64,000 bases of DNA from an uncultured bacterium (lineage in GTDB: Bacteria; Cyanobacteriota; Vampirovibrionia; Gastranaerophilales; Gastranaerophilaceae), in NCBI GenBank assembly GCA_902760645.1, contig CACWHC010000002.1, forward strand, positions 1-64,000, written 5' to 3'. Below are positions 53,925 to 62,154 of this stretch, piece after piece. The notes under the pieces are model-generated. The model saw only the letters and a list, made by a program, of their open reading frames with translations, searched no databases and was not told the origin of the DNA. Within the stretch, counting starts at the first letter, position 1, and each line of letters starts with the position of its first letter. Both the position numbers and the translations under genes were made by a program.

Positions 53925-54527
53925 ATGGATTTATCCGAGTATTTAAAAGCACGAGAAGAATTGTTGACAGCAGGAAATCCTGCCTGTCAACAATTTTTTG
54001 CCGATAATGGTTACGTGCTTGAGTATGCTTATGCGGAACTTATTTTCGGTAATCCGGAGCAGGCAAAAAAAATATTTTTAAGTATTGCGGGGCATGATAT
54101 TCGTGCTCATTGGGGTGCATTTTTATCTTCCATGTGCATGGGTAAATTGGAGGGTTATCCGAGTTACATGGAGTTAAGAAACTTTTTTGAGATAGATTTA
54201 CAGCTGTTATTTACATACTATATCGGTAATTACGTTGAAAATATTTGTAATTATTCCGATTGGTTGTTTACAATTAATCCGGAAATTTACAAGTATATAG
54301 GGCGGGTGTTTTTGAAGAATGATTATATTGATATTGGTTTAAATTTTTTGAAAAGAGGTAAAGATAAATTTTTTAATGACCCGGAACTACATTATTTATT
54401 AGCTGAGTATTATTTCAGAACAAATAAGCATGAGTCAGCCGAAGAATACATTAATAATTGCCTTATGATTTTGCCGGAATATTATCCTGCAATTAGTTTA
54501 CGTCAAAAATTAAATAACAATTGTTAA
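53925..54527 (+). CDS. Cytosolic TPR-like protein
   Basis: A 200-residue protein with helix pairs typical of TPR/Sel1-like scaffolds (AYAELIFGNPEQAKKIFLSI, DIGLNFLKRGKDKFFNDPEL, YLLAEYYFRTNKHESAEEYI). No signal peptide. It starts three bases after the Gln-rich TPR gene and has no ribosome site, so it is probably made by coupled translation. Confidence 0.7.
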   Translation: MDLSEYLKAREELLTAGNPACQQFFADNGYVLEYAYAELIFGNPEQAKKIFLSIAGHDIRAHWGAFLSSMCMGKLEGYPSYMELRNFFEIDLQLLFTYYIGNYVENICNYSDWLFTINPEIYKYIGRVFLKNDYIDIGLNFLKRGKDKFFNDPELHYLLAEYYFRTNKHESAEEYINNCLMILPEYYPAISLRQKLNNNC

Positions 54528-54582
54528 TGTAAAATTTTTATGTTAATGTAAATTATGATTAACCCCTAAGGAGAAGTATAAA

Positions 54583-55605
54583 ATGATTATAATTATGGAA
54601 ACAGGTGCCAGAAGCGAGCAAACCCAAAGAGTCATTGACTTTTTGGAAAACAACGGCTTCAAGGTAAGGTATAATATTGGTGAAGTACATACCGTAATTG
54701 ATGCACTCGGTGATAAAACAACTATTACCCCCGGCAGAATTGCTGCATTTGACGGTGTAAAAGAAGTAAAACTTATAAGAGAACCATTCAGGCTGGCATC
54801 AAGAGATAGAAAAAACGAAGATACTGTTATAGAATTTGAAAACGGGGTAAAAATCGGGGGAAATAATAAACCTGTTGTGATTGCAGGTCCTTGTTCAGTT
54901 GAAGACAGCTATGATGCACTTTTGGAAGTCGCTAATGCCGTAAAAGAATCAGGCGGACAATTCTTAAGAGGCGGTGCTTTTAAACCAAGGACTTCTCCGT
55001 ATGATTTTCAGGGATATGAAGAAAAGGCATTAAAATATTTAAAAAATGCAAGTGAGGCTACAGGACTTTTGACCGTAAGTGAAATTATGGATGCTACCGA
55101 GTTGCCTTTAATGATGGATTATATTGATGTTTTGCAAATCGGGGCAAGAAATATGCAGAACTTTAAATTGTTAAAAGCTGTTGGTCAGTGTAATAAGCCT
55201 GTAATTCTTAAACGCGGACTTGCAAGTACTATAAGAGAATTTTTGCTTGCCGCAGAGCATATAATGTACAACGGCAATAATAAAGTTATTCTTTGTGAAA
55301 GAGGTATCAGAAGTTTTGACAGCGATTTTACCCGTAATGTTATGGATATAGCGTCAATTCCCGTAATAAGAAAATATTCTCATTTGCCTATAATAGTTGA
55401 TCCAAGCCATGGTACGGGACAAAGATATTTAATTGAACCTATGGCAAAAGCAGGATTGGTTGTGGGTGCTTCAGGTGTAATGATAGAGGTTCATAATGAT
55501 CCTGAAAATGCTTTATCAGACGGGAAACAGAGTTTACCTATTCCGATGTTTAAAGATGTTATGGGCAGGCTCAATAAATTTATGGAAAATATAGAAAATA
55601 TGTAA
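54583..55605 (+). CDS. aroF: 3-deoxy-7-phosphoheptulonate synthase (type I-beta)
   Basis: A 340-residue DAHP synthase, the first enzyme of the shikimate pathway (PEP plus erythrose-4-phosphate). An N-terminal ferredoxin-like regulatory domain (1-70) is followed by the barrel with IAGPCSVED, FLRGGAFKPRTSPYDFQG, LQIGARNMQNF, PVILKRGLAST, CERGIRSF and VDPSHGTGQR. The N-terminal domain usually mediates feedback control. The ribosome site is AAGGAG. Confidence 0.95.
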   Translation: MIIIMETGARSEQTQRVIDFLENNGFKVRYNIGEVHTVIDALGDKTTITPGRIAAFDGVKEVKLIREPFRLASRDRKNEDTVIEFENGVKIGGNNKPVVIAGPCSVEDSYDALLEVANAVKESGGQFLRGGAFKPRTSPYDFQGYEEKALKYLKNASEATGLLTVSEIMDATELPLMMDYIDVLQIGARNMQNFKLLKAVGQCNKPVILKRGLASTIREFLLAAEHIMYNGNNKVILCERGIRSFDSDFTRNVMDIASIPVIRKYSHLPIIVDPSHGTGQRYLIEPMAKAGLVVGASGVMIEVHNDPENALSDGKQSLPIPMFKDVMGRLNKFMENIENM

Positions 55606-55609
55606 CAAA

Positions 55610-55643
55610 AAACTCTCAGATAATTTATCTGAGAGTTTTTTTA
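55610..55643 (+). terminator. Intrinsic terminator of aroF
   Basis: AACTCTCAGATA pairs with TATCTGAGAGTT, followed by T7. Confidence 0.88.
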
Positions 55644-55657
55644 TACCTTATTAATTG

Positions 55658-56131
55658 TTATGCATCTAAATGTATACAAGCACCAGCTTTGTCATAATCT
55701 GCAAAACTTCTGTCATTTGTTGTTTTTATTTTGTTGCCGACAACACTGTCTTTAATATAAAGCATTGTAGCATCTATATTAGCTCGGATATTGTCCATAA
55801 AAGCATCACCACTGTTATGTTTTTGTCTTGCTTTAACAGCTTTTAATGTTGTTTTCAAAAATTCTGCAATATCTTTAACTCCGGTTTCCATAAGAAGATA
55901 ACCGAGTACGTCTTTGCCGACATATTGCGTTGTAGAAGAAAGTCCGGTTTTCTTTTCCAGGTCAAATTTATATACACCGTTATCTTCCCACATATGCAGA
56001 GTTTCGCTGCTGTCTTTTGTTAGTATTTCAAAAGATTTGCACGCTTCATCAAAAGTCTTGTTGCCTAAACCTTTTGCTAATTGCATTTTTGCCGTAAAAT
56101 TAAGTTGGCAGCCGTTGTTGATTGTATTCAT
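55658..56131 (-). CDS. Small soluble protein with NFTAKM-type start
   Basis: A 157-residue protein from the ATG at 56131 (ribosome site AGGAG). The N-terminus CQLNFTAKMQL resembles a recurring start of lineage-specific proteins as I recall them from Gastranaerophilales. The body is mixed alpha/beta, with GKDVLGYLLMETGVKDIAEF and AFMDNIRANIDATMLYIKD. No signal peptide. Function is unknown. Confidence 0.62.
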   Translation of the reverse strand: MNTINNGCQLNFTAKMQLAKGLGNKTFDEACKSFEILTKDSSETLHMWEDNGVYKFDLEKKTGLSSTTQYVGKDVLGYLLMETGVKDIAEFLKTTLKAVKARQKHNSGDAFMDNIRANIDATMLYIKDSVVGNKIKTTNDRSFADYDKAGACIHLDA

Positions 56132-56246
56132 AATTTCTCCTTTTACATAATGTTTTATAAACACATAAAAAATTAATTTTGCGTAATAAAAAATAAATGT
56201 TAACATTAATTAAAAAAATAGATAAAAATATCATACGAATTATATA

Positions 56247-56275
56247 TTGACGGAATTTATTTCCCATGCTAAACT
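56247..56275 (+). promoter_or_regulatory. Promoter of the secreted protein gene at 56315
   Basis: TTGACG (56247-56252), 17 bp and TAAACT (56270-56275) lie 39 nt before the ATG. Confidence 0.48.
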
Positions 56276-56314
56276 TGCGGTATAAGTATATAATTTCCTA
56301 GGAGTGCACTTAGT

Positions 56315-56941
56315 ATGAAAAAATTTTTAATAGGTATTACAGCAATTATGGCGTTAACAGCAGGTCAATCTGTGTTTGCTAAAAATGTTCCGGTTACGGC
56401 AATTACACCTTTTAGCAGTACAAATCCTCCGGCTGAAATTGCTTTAAGAATTAACAGTAATATTCAGGTTACTGATGATGTAGTTTTATTTGAAGGTTAT
56501 ACCGTAAAAGGTAAAATGGTATTGCAGAACGGGCAATTAGCATTTGTTCCGTACAGTTTTATCAACGTACACGATGAAGAAGGTCAGTTTGACCCTCAGA
56601 CATACGGTGTTTTGAGCGGTTACGTTAACAATAACGGTCAGGTAATGGCTATTCCGCAGGGTGCTTCTGTTACTATCAACAGCGGTCAGATGTTCGTATT
56701 GAATTTTAAAGATATTATTCCTAAGCAGGTTGATATGCCTCAAAACGTTACTGAAACTGCTACAGCACTTTCAATTGATACTACTTTCCCTGAAACAATC
56801 GAATCTCAGAGACCTTTTGCAAGAAGATTGCCGGGGTTACCGATTACTGATTTAAGTACAATGGATGCTACAAATAAATGGAATCCGGCTATGCCGCTTC
56901 CTAATATTTTAAGAAATCGCAACGGCGAATTTTTAAGATAA
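56315..56941 (+). CDS. Secreted beta-rich protein, paralogue A
   Basis: A 208-residue exported protein with signal peptide 1-22 (FLIGITAIMALTAGQSVFA). The mature part begins VPVTAITPFSSTNPPAEIAL and is strand-rich: VVLFEGYTVKGKMVLQNGQL, FVPYSFINVHDEEGQ. It shares its layout and several motifs with the next gene, pointing to duplication. No family is recognised. The ribosome site is AGGAG. Confidence 0.68.
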   Translation: MKKFLIGITAIMALTAGQSVFAKNVPVTAITPFSSTNPPAEIALRINSNIQVTDDVVLFEGYTVKGKMVLQNGQLAFVPYSFINVHDEEGQFDPQTYGVLSGYVNNNGQVMAIPQGASVTINSGQMFVLNFKDIIPKQVDMPQNVTETATALSIDTTFPETIESQRPFARRLPGLPITDLSTMDATNKWNPAMPLPNILRNRNGEFLR

Positions 56942-56967
56942 TTGATTTTTCTATATAAGTTTTATGT

Positions 56968-57000
56968 TACGGCAGGTGTTTTAATTTGACACCTGCCGTA
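56968..57000. repeat. Perfect 12-bp inverted repeat between the paralogues
   Basis: TACGGCAGGTGT pairs with ACACCTGCCGTA around a 9-nt loop. No T run follows on either strand, so it is not a standard intrinsic terminator. It may be an mRNA-end stem or an operator. Confidence 0.55.
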
Positions 57001-57049
57001 AATTGTGGGAAAGTATAATTGGTGATATTATATATAGGATTTGCTTTAT

Positions 57050-57661
57050 ATGAAAAAAATAATGATTGTTATAGGAATGTTGATTTTGGTTCCTGCAGCT
57101 GCATTTGCGGATGTTTTAAAGGTTGAAGCGATTACTCCTCTTAATACTGTTCGTCCTGCCAAAACTATGGATGTGAAAATTACCGAGGATGTTATATATG
57201 AGGGTAAAGTGCTGAAAGTCGGTGACAAAGTTCATGGTAACATTGTTGATGTAAAGGCTCCGACCCGCCTGAAACGTGATGCAAGATTTTCTTTTGTGCC
57301 TGTATATTATATTGATTCAAAGGGGCAGAAACACGATTTTGCCGAACAAAAACAGGGTAAATATGCATTACCTCTCGATAAGGGTCAGATGGCTACAAAA
57401 GCTGCACTTACTGTCGGAAACCATTTCGTAAAGGGTATTTCAATGGGGTATAATGCTGTTAAAGGTGCTATACAGGACGAAGAAGATAACAGATTAAAAT
57501 CTGCGGGTGTCAGTGTCTATGAAAATTCTCCTCTGTCCTATATTGAAGAGGGAAATGAATTAAACTTAGTGCCGGGTGATAAATTTTATATCAAATTCGG
57601 TTGGAATTTAGATGACGATGACGAAGATGAGTTGCAGGAAGATAAAAAAGCGGATATTTAA
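57050..57661 (+). CDS. Secreted beta-rich protein, paralogue B
   Basis: A 203-residue exported protein with signal peptide MIVIGMLILVPAAAFA. The start at 57050 was chosen over a TTG three codons earlier. The mature start KVEAITPLNTVRPAKTMDVK and the segments VIYEGKVLKVGDKVHGNIVD and FVPVYYIDSKGQ parallel paralogue A. An extra helical insert (about 110-150) and an acidic tail (DDDDEDELQEDKK) are its own. Function is unknown. Confidence 0.68.
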   Translation: MKKIMIVIGMLILVPAAAFADVLKVEAITPLNTVRPAKTMDVKITEDVIYEGKVLKVGDKVHGNIVDVKAPTRLKRDARFSFVPVYYIDSKGQKHDFAEQKQGKYALPLDKGQMATKAALTVGNHFVKGISMGYNAVKGAIQDEEDNRLKSAGVSVYENSPLSYIEEGNELNLVPGDKFYIKFGWNLDDDDEDELQEDKKADI

Positions 57662-57674
57662 AATCCGCTTTTTT
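57645..57674 (+). terminator. Intrinsic terminator overlapping the 3' end of paralogue B
   Basis: AAAGCGGAT pairs with ATCCGCTTT around ATTTAAA, followed by T6. The 5' arm is within the last codons. Confidence 0.75.
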
Positions 57675-57766
57675 CTTGATAAAACTTTATAATTTCTCAT
57701 GATTTGGCAATTATTATACCCAAAAATTTTTTATATATGCACGGGGTATAACACAAAGGGGTATTT

Positions 57767-58183
57767 ATGGGAAACGAAATTAGAATCGGAACGAGATTTG
57801 GTTCATTTAATGCATCAGTACAAAATTTTTCAAAAAAATATGATACGGATTATGTTGAAAACACAGCATCAATAAAAGACGGAAAAGAAGTCGCATATAT
57901 TTTTTCCGATAAAAAATCAAAAAAAGAAAAAATAGCCGCATATCAGGGATATGGTATTGATGGGAACGGCAACAGAAAAGCATTTTCAATAATTCAAATG
58001 GGTACCTATACATTTAGCAGGGAAAGAAATAATTTGAGTAAGGATGAAATTTTAAAATCCGTAAATAAATTTAACAGAATAGATACGCCGACACACTATG
58101 CAATAGACATAAACAAAAACGGCAAAGTTGATGAGGGAGAAGTGTTTACAAAAACCGAAAATTCATTAACAATGAATTTTTAA
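57767..58183 (+). CDS. Small protein with an EF-hand-like loop
   Basis: A 138-residue soluble protein. Near residue 113 DINKNGKVDEGE has the spacing of a calcium-binding EF-hand/dockerin loop. A second DGNGNRKAF stretch near residue 65 is looser. The N-terminal half is basic and polar. No signal peptide is evident. Function is unknown. The ribosome site is AAAGGGG. Confidence 0.6.
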   Translation: MGNEIRIGTRFGSFNASVQNFSKKYDTDYVENTASIKDGKEVAYIFSDKKSKKEKIAAYQGYGIDGNGNRKAFSIIQMGTYTFSRERNNLSKDEILKSVNKFNRIDTPTHYAIDINKNGKVDEGEVFTKTENSLTMNF

Positions 58184-58227
58184 CCTTACAAAATTACAAA
58201 TACTGAACTGTTGGCAAATAAGTAAAA

Positions 58228-58371
58228 CTAAGCTCCAACGGCAATTTTTATTTTGCCTGAGCCTTCAAAAATAATTTCCGTTTCTTTATCGGAGTCGGCG
58301 AATATGACTTTGGTTTTGTCTTTGCCGTCTTCATTGAAGCCTGTAATTTCTTTGATTTTCAGTTCAGTCAT
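58228..58371 (-). CDS. 47-residue small protein
   Basis: An ATG with a strong AAGGAGT site opens a 47-residue frame beginning MTELKIKEITGFNEDGKDK and ending KIKIAVGA. The alternating pattern (KVIFADSDKETEIIFEGSGK) suggests a small beta-sheet domain. Nothing else occupies this stretch. It converges with the EF-hand-like gene. No family is recognised. Confidence 0.6.
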   Translation of the reverse strand: MTELKIKEITGFNEDGKDKTKVIFADSDKETEIIFEGSGKIKIAVGA

Positions 58372-58528
58372 ACACTACTCCTTTTTAAATACATTATAAC
58401 ACTATATTTAATTTATTTCAATTATATAAAACTCTTAAAGTACAATTATTGCCTTATTGTAACAAAATTTAAACCTAAAATTTGCATGTAACGTATGTTT
58501 GTGTTAATTTACTGTTGGCTAATTGTGT

Positions 58529-58557
58529 TTGATAGGCACAGCCCTAGTCTTTATAAT
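58529..58557 (+). promoter_or_regulatory. Strong promoter of rpsB-tsf
   Basis: TTGATA (58529-58534), exactly 17 bp and TATAAT (58552-58557). The predicted start is near 58564. This is among the best consensus promoters in the window, as expected for ribosomal protein genes. Confidence 0.75.
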
Positions 58558-58563
58558 GTTAAT

Positions 58564-58644
58564 AAATAGCGATTTATTTAATATACATTGTGGGATGAAA
58601 CCCTTTAGCCCGTAGTACAACACATTAATATAAGGAGAAAACCG
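58564..58644 (+). promoter_or_regulatory. rpsB leader, possible autoregulatory RNA
   Basis: The leader of about 80 nt contains a GGGATGAAACCC hairpin, a second CCC that could compete for the same GGG, and TTGT/ACAA arms around them (58583-58616). rpsB leaders are S2-controlled in some bacteria. The ribosome site AAGGAG lies at its end. Confidence 0.35.
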
Positions 58645-59424
58645 ATGCCAACAGCATCAATGATTGAACTTTTGGAAGCAGGTGTACATTTCGGTCACCA
58701 AACACAAAGATGGAACCCTAAAATGAAACCGTATATTTACGGTGCAAGAAACGGTATTTATGTAATTGATTTGCGTAAAACTACTGATTTATTGGATGAA
58801 GCTTATGCAATTGTAAGAGAATTTGCAGCAAGAAATAAAAACATCCTTTTTGTAGGTACTAAAAAACAAGCAGCTGAAGTTGTTGCCGAAGAAGCAAAAA
58901 GAGCAGGTGCATACTATATTAACAGAAGATGGTTAGGCGGTATGCTTACTAACTTTGAAACTATCAGAGGCAGAGTTAATAAATTAAAAGAATTGGAAGA
59001 ATTTATGAGCTCCGGTCATGCTGAAAAATTACCTAAAAAAGAAATTGCACAATTAAACAGACAATTAGGTAAATTAAGCAAAACTTTAGGCGGCATCAAG
59101 GATATGAGAGGTCTTCCTGATTTGATTTTCATTATTGATCAGGGTAAAGAACTTATTGCTATTCAGGAAGCTAATAAACTTGGTATTCCTGTTGTATGTT
59201 TAGCTGATACAAATGCCGATCCGGATGGAATTAATTACATCATTCCGGGTAATGATGATGCTATTCGTTCTATTAAATTGATTACTTCAAAATTGGCAGA
59301 TGCAGTTTTGGAAGGTAAACAATTAAGAGAAAACAATGCTAATCAAAAAGCAAAGATTGAAGAAATCAAAGCTGAAGATGCAGGAGTAGAAGCTCCGGCT
59401 GAAGAAGCTAAAGTTGAAGAATAA
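58645..59424 (+). CDS. rpsB: 30S ribosomal protein S2
   Basis: A 259-residue S2 of the small ribosomal subunit. It has the N-terminal [61 protein letters not shown] and [13 protein letters not shown] Glu/Ala-rich tail follows. tsf lies 31 bp downstream, the usual bacterial order. Confidence 0.98.
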   Translation: MPTASMIELLEAGVHFGHQTQRWNPKMKPYIYGARNGIYVIDLRKTTDLLDEAYAIVREFAARNKNILFVGTKKQAAEVVAEEAKRAGAYYINRRWLGGMLTNFETIRGRVNKLKELEEFMSSGHAEKLPKKEIAQLNRQLGKLSKTLGGIKDMRGLPDLIFIIDQGKELIAIQEANKLGIPVVCLADTNADPDGINYIIPGNDDAIRSIKLITSKLADAVLEGKQLRENNANQKAKIEEIKAEDAGVEAPAEEAKVEE

Positions 59425-59455
59425 TTATTCTTAAATAAATAAGGAGAAAATTTAA

Positions 59456-60319
59456 ATGAATATTACAGCACAAATGGTAAAAGAACTTCGTGATAAAACC
59501 GGTGCAGGCATGATGGATGCTAAAAAAGCACTTGTTGAAACCGATGGTGATATGGAAAAAGCAATGGAAGTTCTTCGTCAAAAAGGTATAGCTTCTGCTG
59601 ATAAGAAAATGGGCAGAATTGCTGCAGAAGGTCTTGTTGCATCAGCTATTCTTGATGATTGCGGAGCTTTGGTTGAAGTTAACTGTGAAACAGACTTCGT
59701 TGCTAAAAATGAAGAATTTAAAGAATTGGCAAACTGCTTAGCTGAAGGTGTTGCAAAAGGTAATCCTGCTGACGTTGATGCTTTCTTAAATTCTACTTGC
59801 CCTAAATGCGGTAAAGTTGTTGCTGATATTATTAAAGAAAAAATTGCTTCAATCGGCGAAAAAATTACTTTCAGAAGATTTGTTCGTTATGAAGGCAATA
59901 CTGCAACATACATTCACAACGGTAAAATCGGTGTTCTTCTTCAGACAGATAAGAAAGATGCTGAATTAATGAACGATATATGTTTACATATCGCTTCAAG
60001 TGCTCCTGAATTCATTTCAAGAAATGAAATTCCTCAGTCAGTTATCGACCACGAAACTGAGATTGAAATGGGTAAAGAAGACTTGTTGAAGAAACCTGAA
60101 GCTATCAGAGCTAAGATTGTTGAAGGTCGTGTAAACAAATTAATGGCAGGCAGATGCTTACTTGAACAACCGTTCATCAAGAATCCTGATGTAACTGTCG
60201 GTCAGTTAATCGAAGGTAAATTGTCTATCACAGCTTTCACAAGATATATGCTTGGTGAAGGTTTGGAAAAAAGACAAGATAACTTTGCAGAAGAAGTTAT
60301 GAGCCAAATAGGCGGTTAA
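59456..60319 (+). CDS. tsf: Translation elongation factor Ts
   Basis: A 287-residue EF-Ts, the nucleotide exchange factor of EF-Tu. The N-terminal UBA-like domain and signature VKELRDKTGAGMMDAKKAL are intact, as are ALVEVNCETDFVAKNEEF and a second copy of the core domain. A CPKCGK pair near residue 116 hints at a small metal-binding loop. It is co-transcribed with rpsB and followed by a terminator. Confidence 0.97.
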   Translation: MNITAQMVKELRDKTGAGMMDAKKALVETDGDMEKAMEVLRQKGIASADKKMGRIAAEGLVASAILDDCGALVEVNCETDFVAKNEEFKELANCLAEGVAKGNPADVDAFLNSTCPKCGKVVADIIKEKIASIGEKITFRRFVRYEGNTATYIHNGKIGVLLQTDKKDAELMNDICLHIASSAPEFISRNEIPQSVIDHETEIEMGKEDLLKKPEAIRAKIVEGRVNKLMAGRCLLEQPFIKNPDVTVGQLIEGKLSITAFTRYMLGEGLEKRQDNFAEEVMSQIGG

Positions 60320-60338
60320 TTACCCTAAAGATATAATA

Positions 60339-60375
60339 AAATCACTCGTTTAGATTTCTAAACGGGTGATTTTTT
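60339..60375 (+). terminator. Intrinsic terminator of rpsB-tsf
   Basis: A stem of about 13 bp (AATCACTCGTTTAG with its near complement) is followed by T6. Confidence 0.85.
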
Positions 60376-60421
60376 ATTTATTATAAAACTAAAATTTAAC
60401 AGTTTCCTGTACTATGTTAAT

Positions 60422-60609
60422 ATGTCATTTCGAACTTGTTTCGGAATCTGACTGCCGTGGAGTTATGTAATTTCTTTCGTTTCCGGTTCTAAACTGACAT
60501 CGATACTTAAATCCTTAAAATCAGGATTCATTTCTCTTATTATTGTTTAGTGTAGACCACAATCAGATTTTACCATGGGTCAGATGCTGAAACAAGTTCA
60601 GCATGACAA
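60422..60609. mobile_element. MITE-like palindromic element with about 30-bp inverted ends
   Basis: The left end (ATGTCATTTCGAACTTGTTT, 60422 on) and the right end (60580-60609, reverse complement TTGTCATGCTGAACTTGTTT) match at most positions over 30 bp, and weakly for about ten more. The ~120 bp between carry no gene. Such GTCATgCTGAACTTGTTTCagcATCTGA palindromes are widespread non-autonomous repeats in bacterial genomes. No transposase is nearby. Confidence 0.68.
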
Positions 60610-60673
60610 AAAGACTTTTGTTTTGTACCGGAATAGCTTTATTTCTATAACATATATTATGTAATGTTAATGA

Positions 60674-61441
60674 TTACCAAGGATAATCAGGTTTTATTTC
60701 CCATCCGTCGAGAACGATTAAAGCAGCGCAATATCCTCCTAATGGATAAGTTGAAGACTCTTTTTTACATTTATAGCGTACGTCATTGGATTCCATATTA
60801 CTACCGGTTATAATATCTTCTCTTGTATAATATACTGTTTCTGTGGAGTTAGAAATTCCCATAGGTTTAATCTTAGCACCCGGCATTCCCCATGAAGCTC
60901 CGAAAGCAAAAATATCTTTACCAATTTGGTTAGGTCTGTTTTTAGGACCATTAACATCCACAACGTACCACATTCCATATCCAGTGCCATGCAACCAATA
61001 ATAGACTGAATAACCAGATGCAGTAATAAAGGAAATTGCAGACTCAGAAGCATTTGTGAAAACTAGACCATTAATTCTTTGATTGTTAAGATTTTTGATA
61101 TCATCTGGCCAACATTCATTGGATGAAGGAATACAGATTTTTAATGTTTTTATATTTGGAAACAGATATTTTTCACCAAAATATTTAGCTTTTTCAAGAT
61201 TATTATTGTTAAATTGTTCTTTCGCAAGGGGAGGCCAAGTATCAAGTGTTCCGTTTTCAACCTGAGCCATTTGCATAGCCTGAGCATATTCGGAAAATGC
61301 TTTTTTAAGTTGTGATATTACCTGTTTCTTTTGATAATTCCCGATTAACGTTGGCAATGTCATGGCGGCAACGACACCAATAATACCTAAAGTAATCAAT
61401 ACCTCTGCCAGAGTAAATGCTTTAACATCCTTTTTGCCCAT
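60674..61441 (-). CDS. Type IV prepilin-like protein
   Basis: A 255-residue prepilin. A short basic leader ending KA precedes FTLAEVLITLGIIGVVAAMT, with the conserved Glu5 and assembly helix, then NYQKKQVISQLKKAFSEYAQ. The globular part has cysteines in CIPSSNECW and near the C-terminus (CKKESS, GYCAAL). It is larger than the prepilin at 34890 and has an unrelated head. GAGGT precedes the ATG. It diverges from a small DNA-binding protein gene across a palindromic promoter. Confidence 0.85.
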   Translation of the reverse strand: MGKKDVKAFTLAEVLITLGIIGVVAAMTLPTLIGNYQKKQVISQLKKAFSEYAQAMQMAQVENGTLDTWPPLAKEQFNNNNLEKAKYFGEKYLFPNIKTLKICIPSSNECWPDDIKNLNNQRINGLVFTNASESAISFITASGYSVYYWLHGTGYGMWYVVDVNGPKNRPNQIGKDIFAFGASWGMPGAKIKPMGISNSTETVYYTREDIITGSNMESNDVRYKCKKESSTYPLGGYCAALIVLDGWEIKPDYPW

Positions 61442-61487
61442 GTAATCGGTTACCTCAATAATGTAAATTCTCGTAACGTTTATTATT

Positions 61488-61517
61488 ATTATAAAGGAAT
61501 AGTTATTCCTATATAAT
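61488..61517. promoter_or_regulatory. 30-bp palindromic divergent promoter/operator
   Basis: The 16-bp inverted repeat AGGAATAGTTATTCCT (61495-61510) is flanked one base away on each side by outward-facing TATAAT boxes (minus 61488-61493, plus 61512-61517). The whole 30 bp is symmetrical except for the centre and one outer pair. It would control the prepilin gene and the small HTH gene together. Confidence 0.6.
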
Positions 61518-61575
61518 AATACATTTTACCATATTGCAATAAGTATGTCAATATGATTATAAAAGAGGACTGATT

Positions 61576-61794
61576 ATGAGTGTGAGAACAGACATCAAAA
61601 CATTACTTGCAGAAAATGATGTTTCAATAACAAAACTTGCGGAAATGGTTTCGGAAAAGACCGGTAAGCACTATTCGCAGTCAAATATTTCGCAAAAGCT
61701 TATGCGAAACACACTCAAATATGAAGAAGCAAAACTAATCGGTGAATTACTCGGTTATGAGTTAAAATTTATAAGAGTTAAATCTTATTTGTAG
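61576..61794 (+). CDS. Small helix-turn-helix-like protein
   Basis: A 72-residue all-helical protein with an N-terminal HTH pattern: TDIKTLLAENDVSITKLAEM, SNISQKLMRNTLKYEEAKLI, GELLGYELKF. This resembles the compact XRE-type domains of phage-like regulators. The ribosome site is AGAGGA. It starts about 60 bp from a palindrome suited to a dimeric DNA-binding protein, which may be its own operator. Confidence 0.65.
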   Translation: MSVRTDIKTLLAENDVSITKLAEMVSEKTGKHYSQSNISQKLMRNTLKYEEAKLIGELLGYELKFIRVKSYL

Positions 61795-61800
61795 GATTTT

Positions 61801-62133
61801 TTACAGTCTAAACATTTTAACTGTCTGTTTAATATAATCCCGAACCGTAATTTTTGTTATATCTTTTTCTTGTCCAAACATCTTTGTCAGAGATTTTTTG
61901 AACAATTCCAACCCCTCTTTGGTCCTTTCACCTGTTTGCTTATCAAAAATGTCAATCCCGCCGTATGCCTCTTTCGTTAAGAAGTAAGCGTCTTTTGGTG
62001 AAACATTGCCCCAAACATCAGTGTATAATTCCAAAGCGTATGGTTCGCTTCTCTTGGCTGTTTCGTTCATAACCCTTGCATACTCTTTCATATTGGTTTC
62101 AATGACAGGAGTGTCCCATAGTCTTACTTCCAT
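61801..62133 (-). CDS. Small protein downstream of the GH13 gene
   Basis: A 110-residue soluble protein, probably co-transcribed with the GH13 gene (21 bp gap, AAGGAT site). Distinct stretches are NETAKRSEPYALELYTDVWG, AYFLTKEAYGGIDIFD and EGLELFKKSLTKMFGQ. No family is recognised. Confidence 0.6.
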   Translation of the reverse strand: MEVRLWDTPVIETNMKEYARVMNETAKRSEPYALELYTDVWGNVSPKDAYFLTKEAYGGIDIFDKQTGERTKEGLELFKKSLTKMFGQEKDITKITVRDYIKQTVKMFRL

Positions 62134-62154
62134 TTTAATATCCTTCCGAATGTT

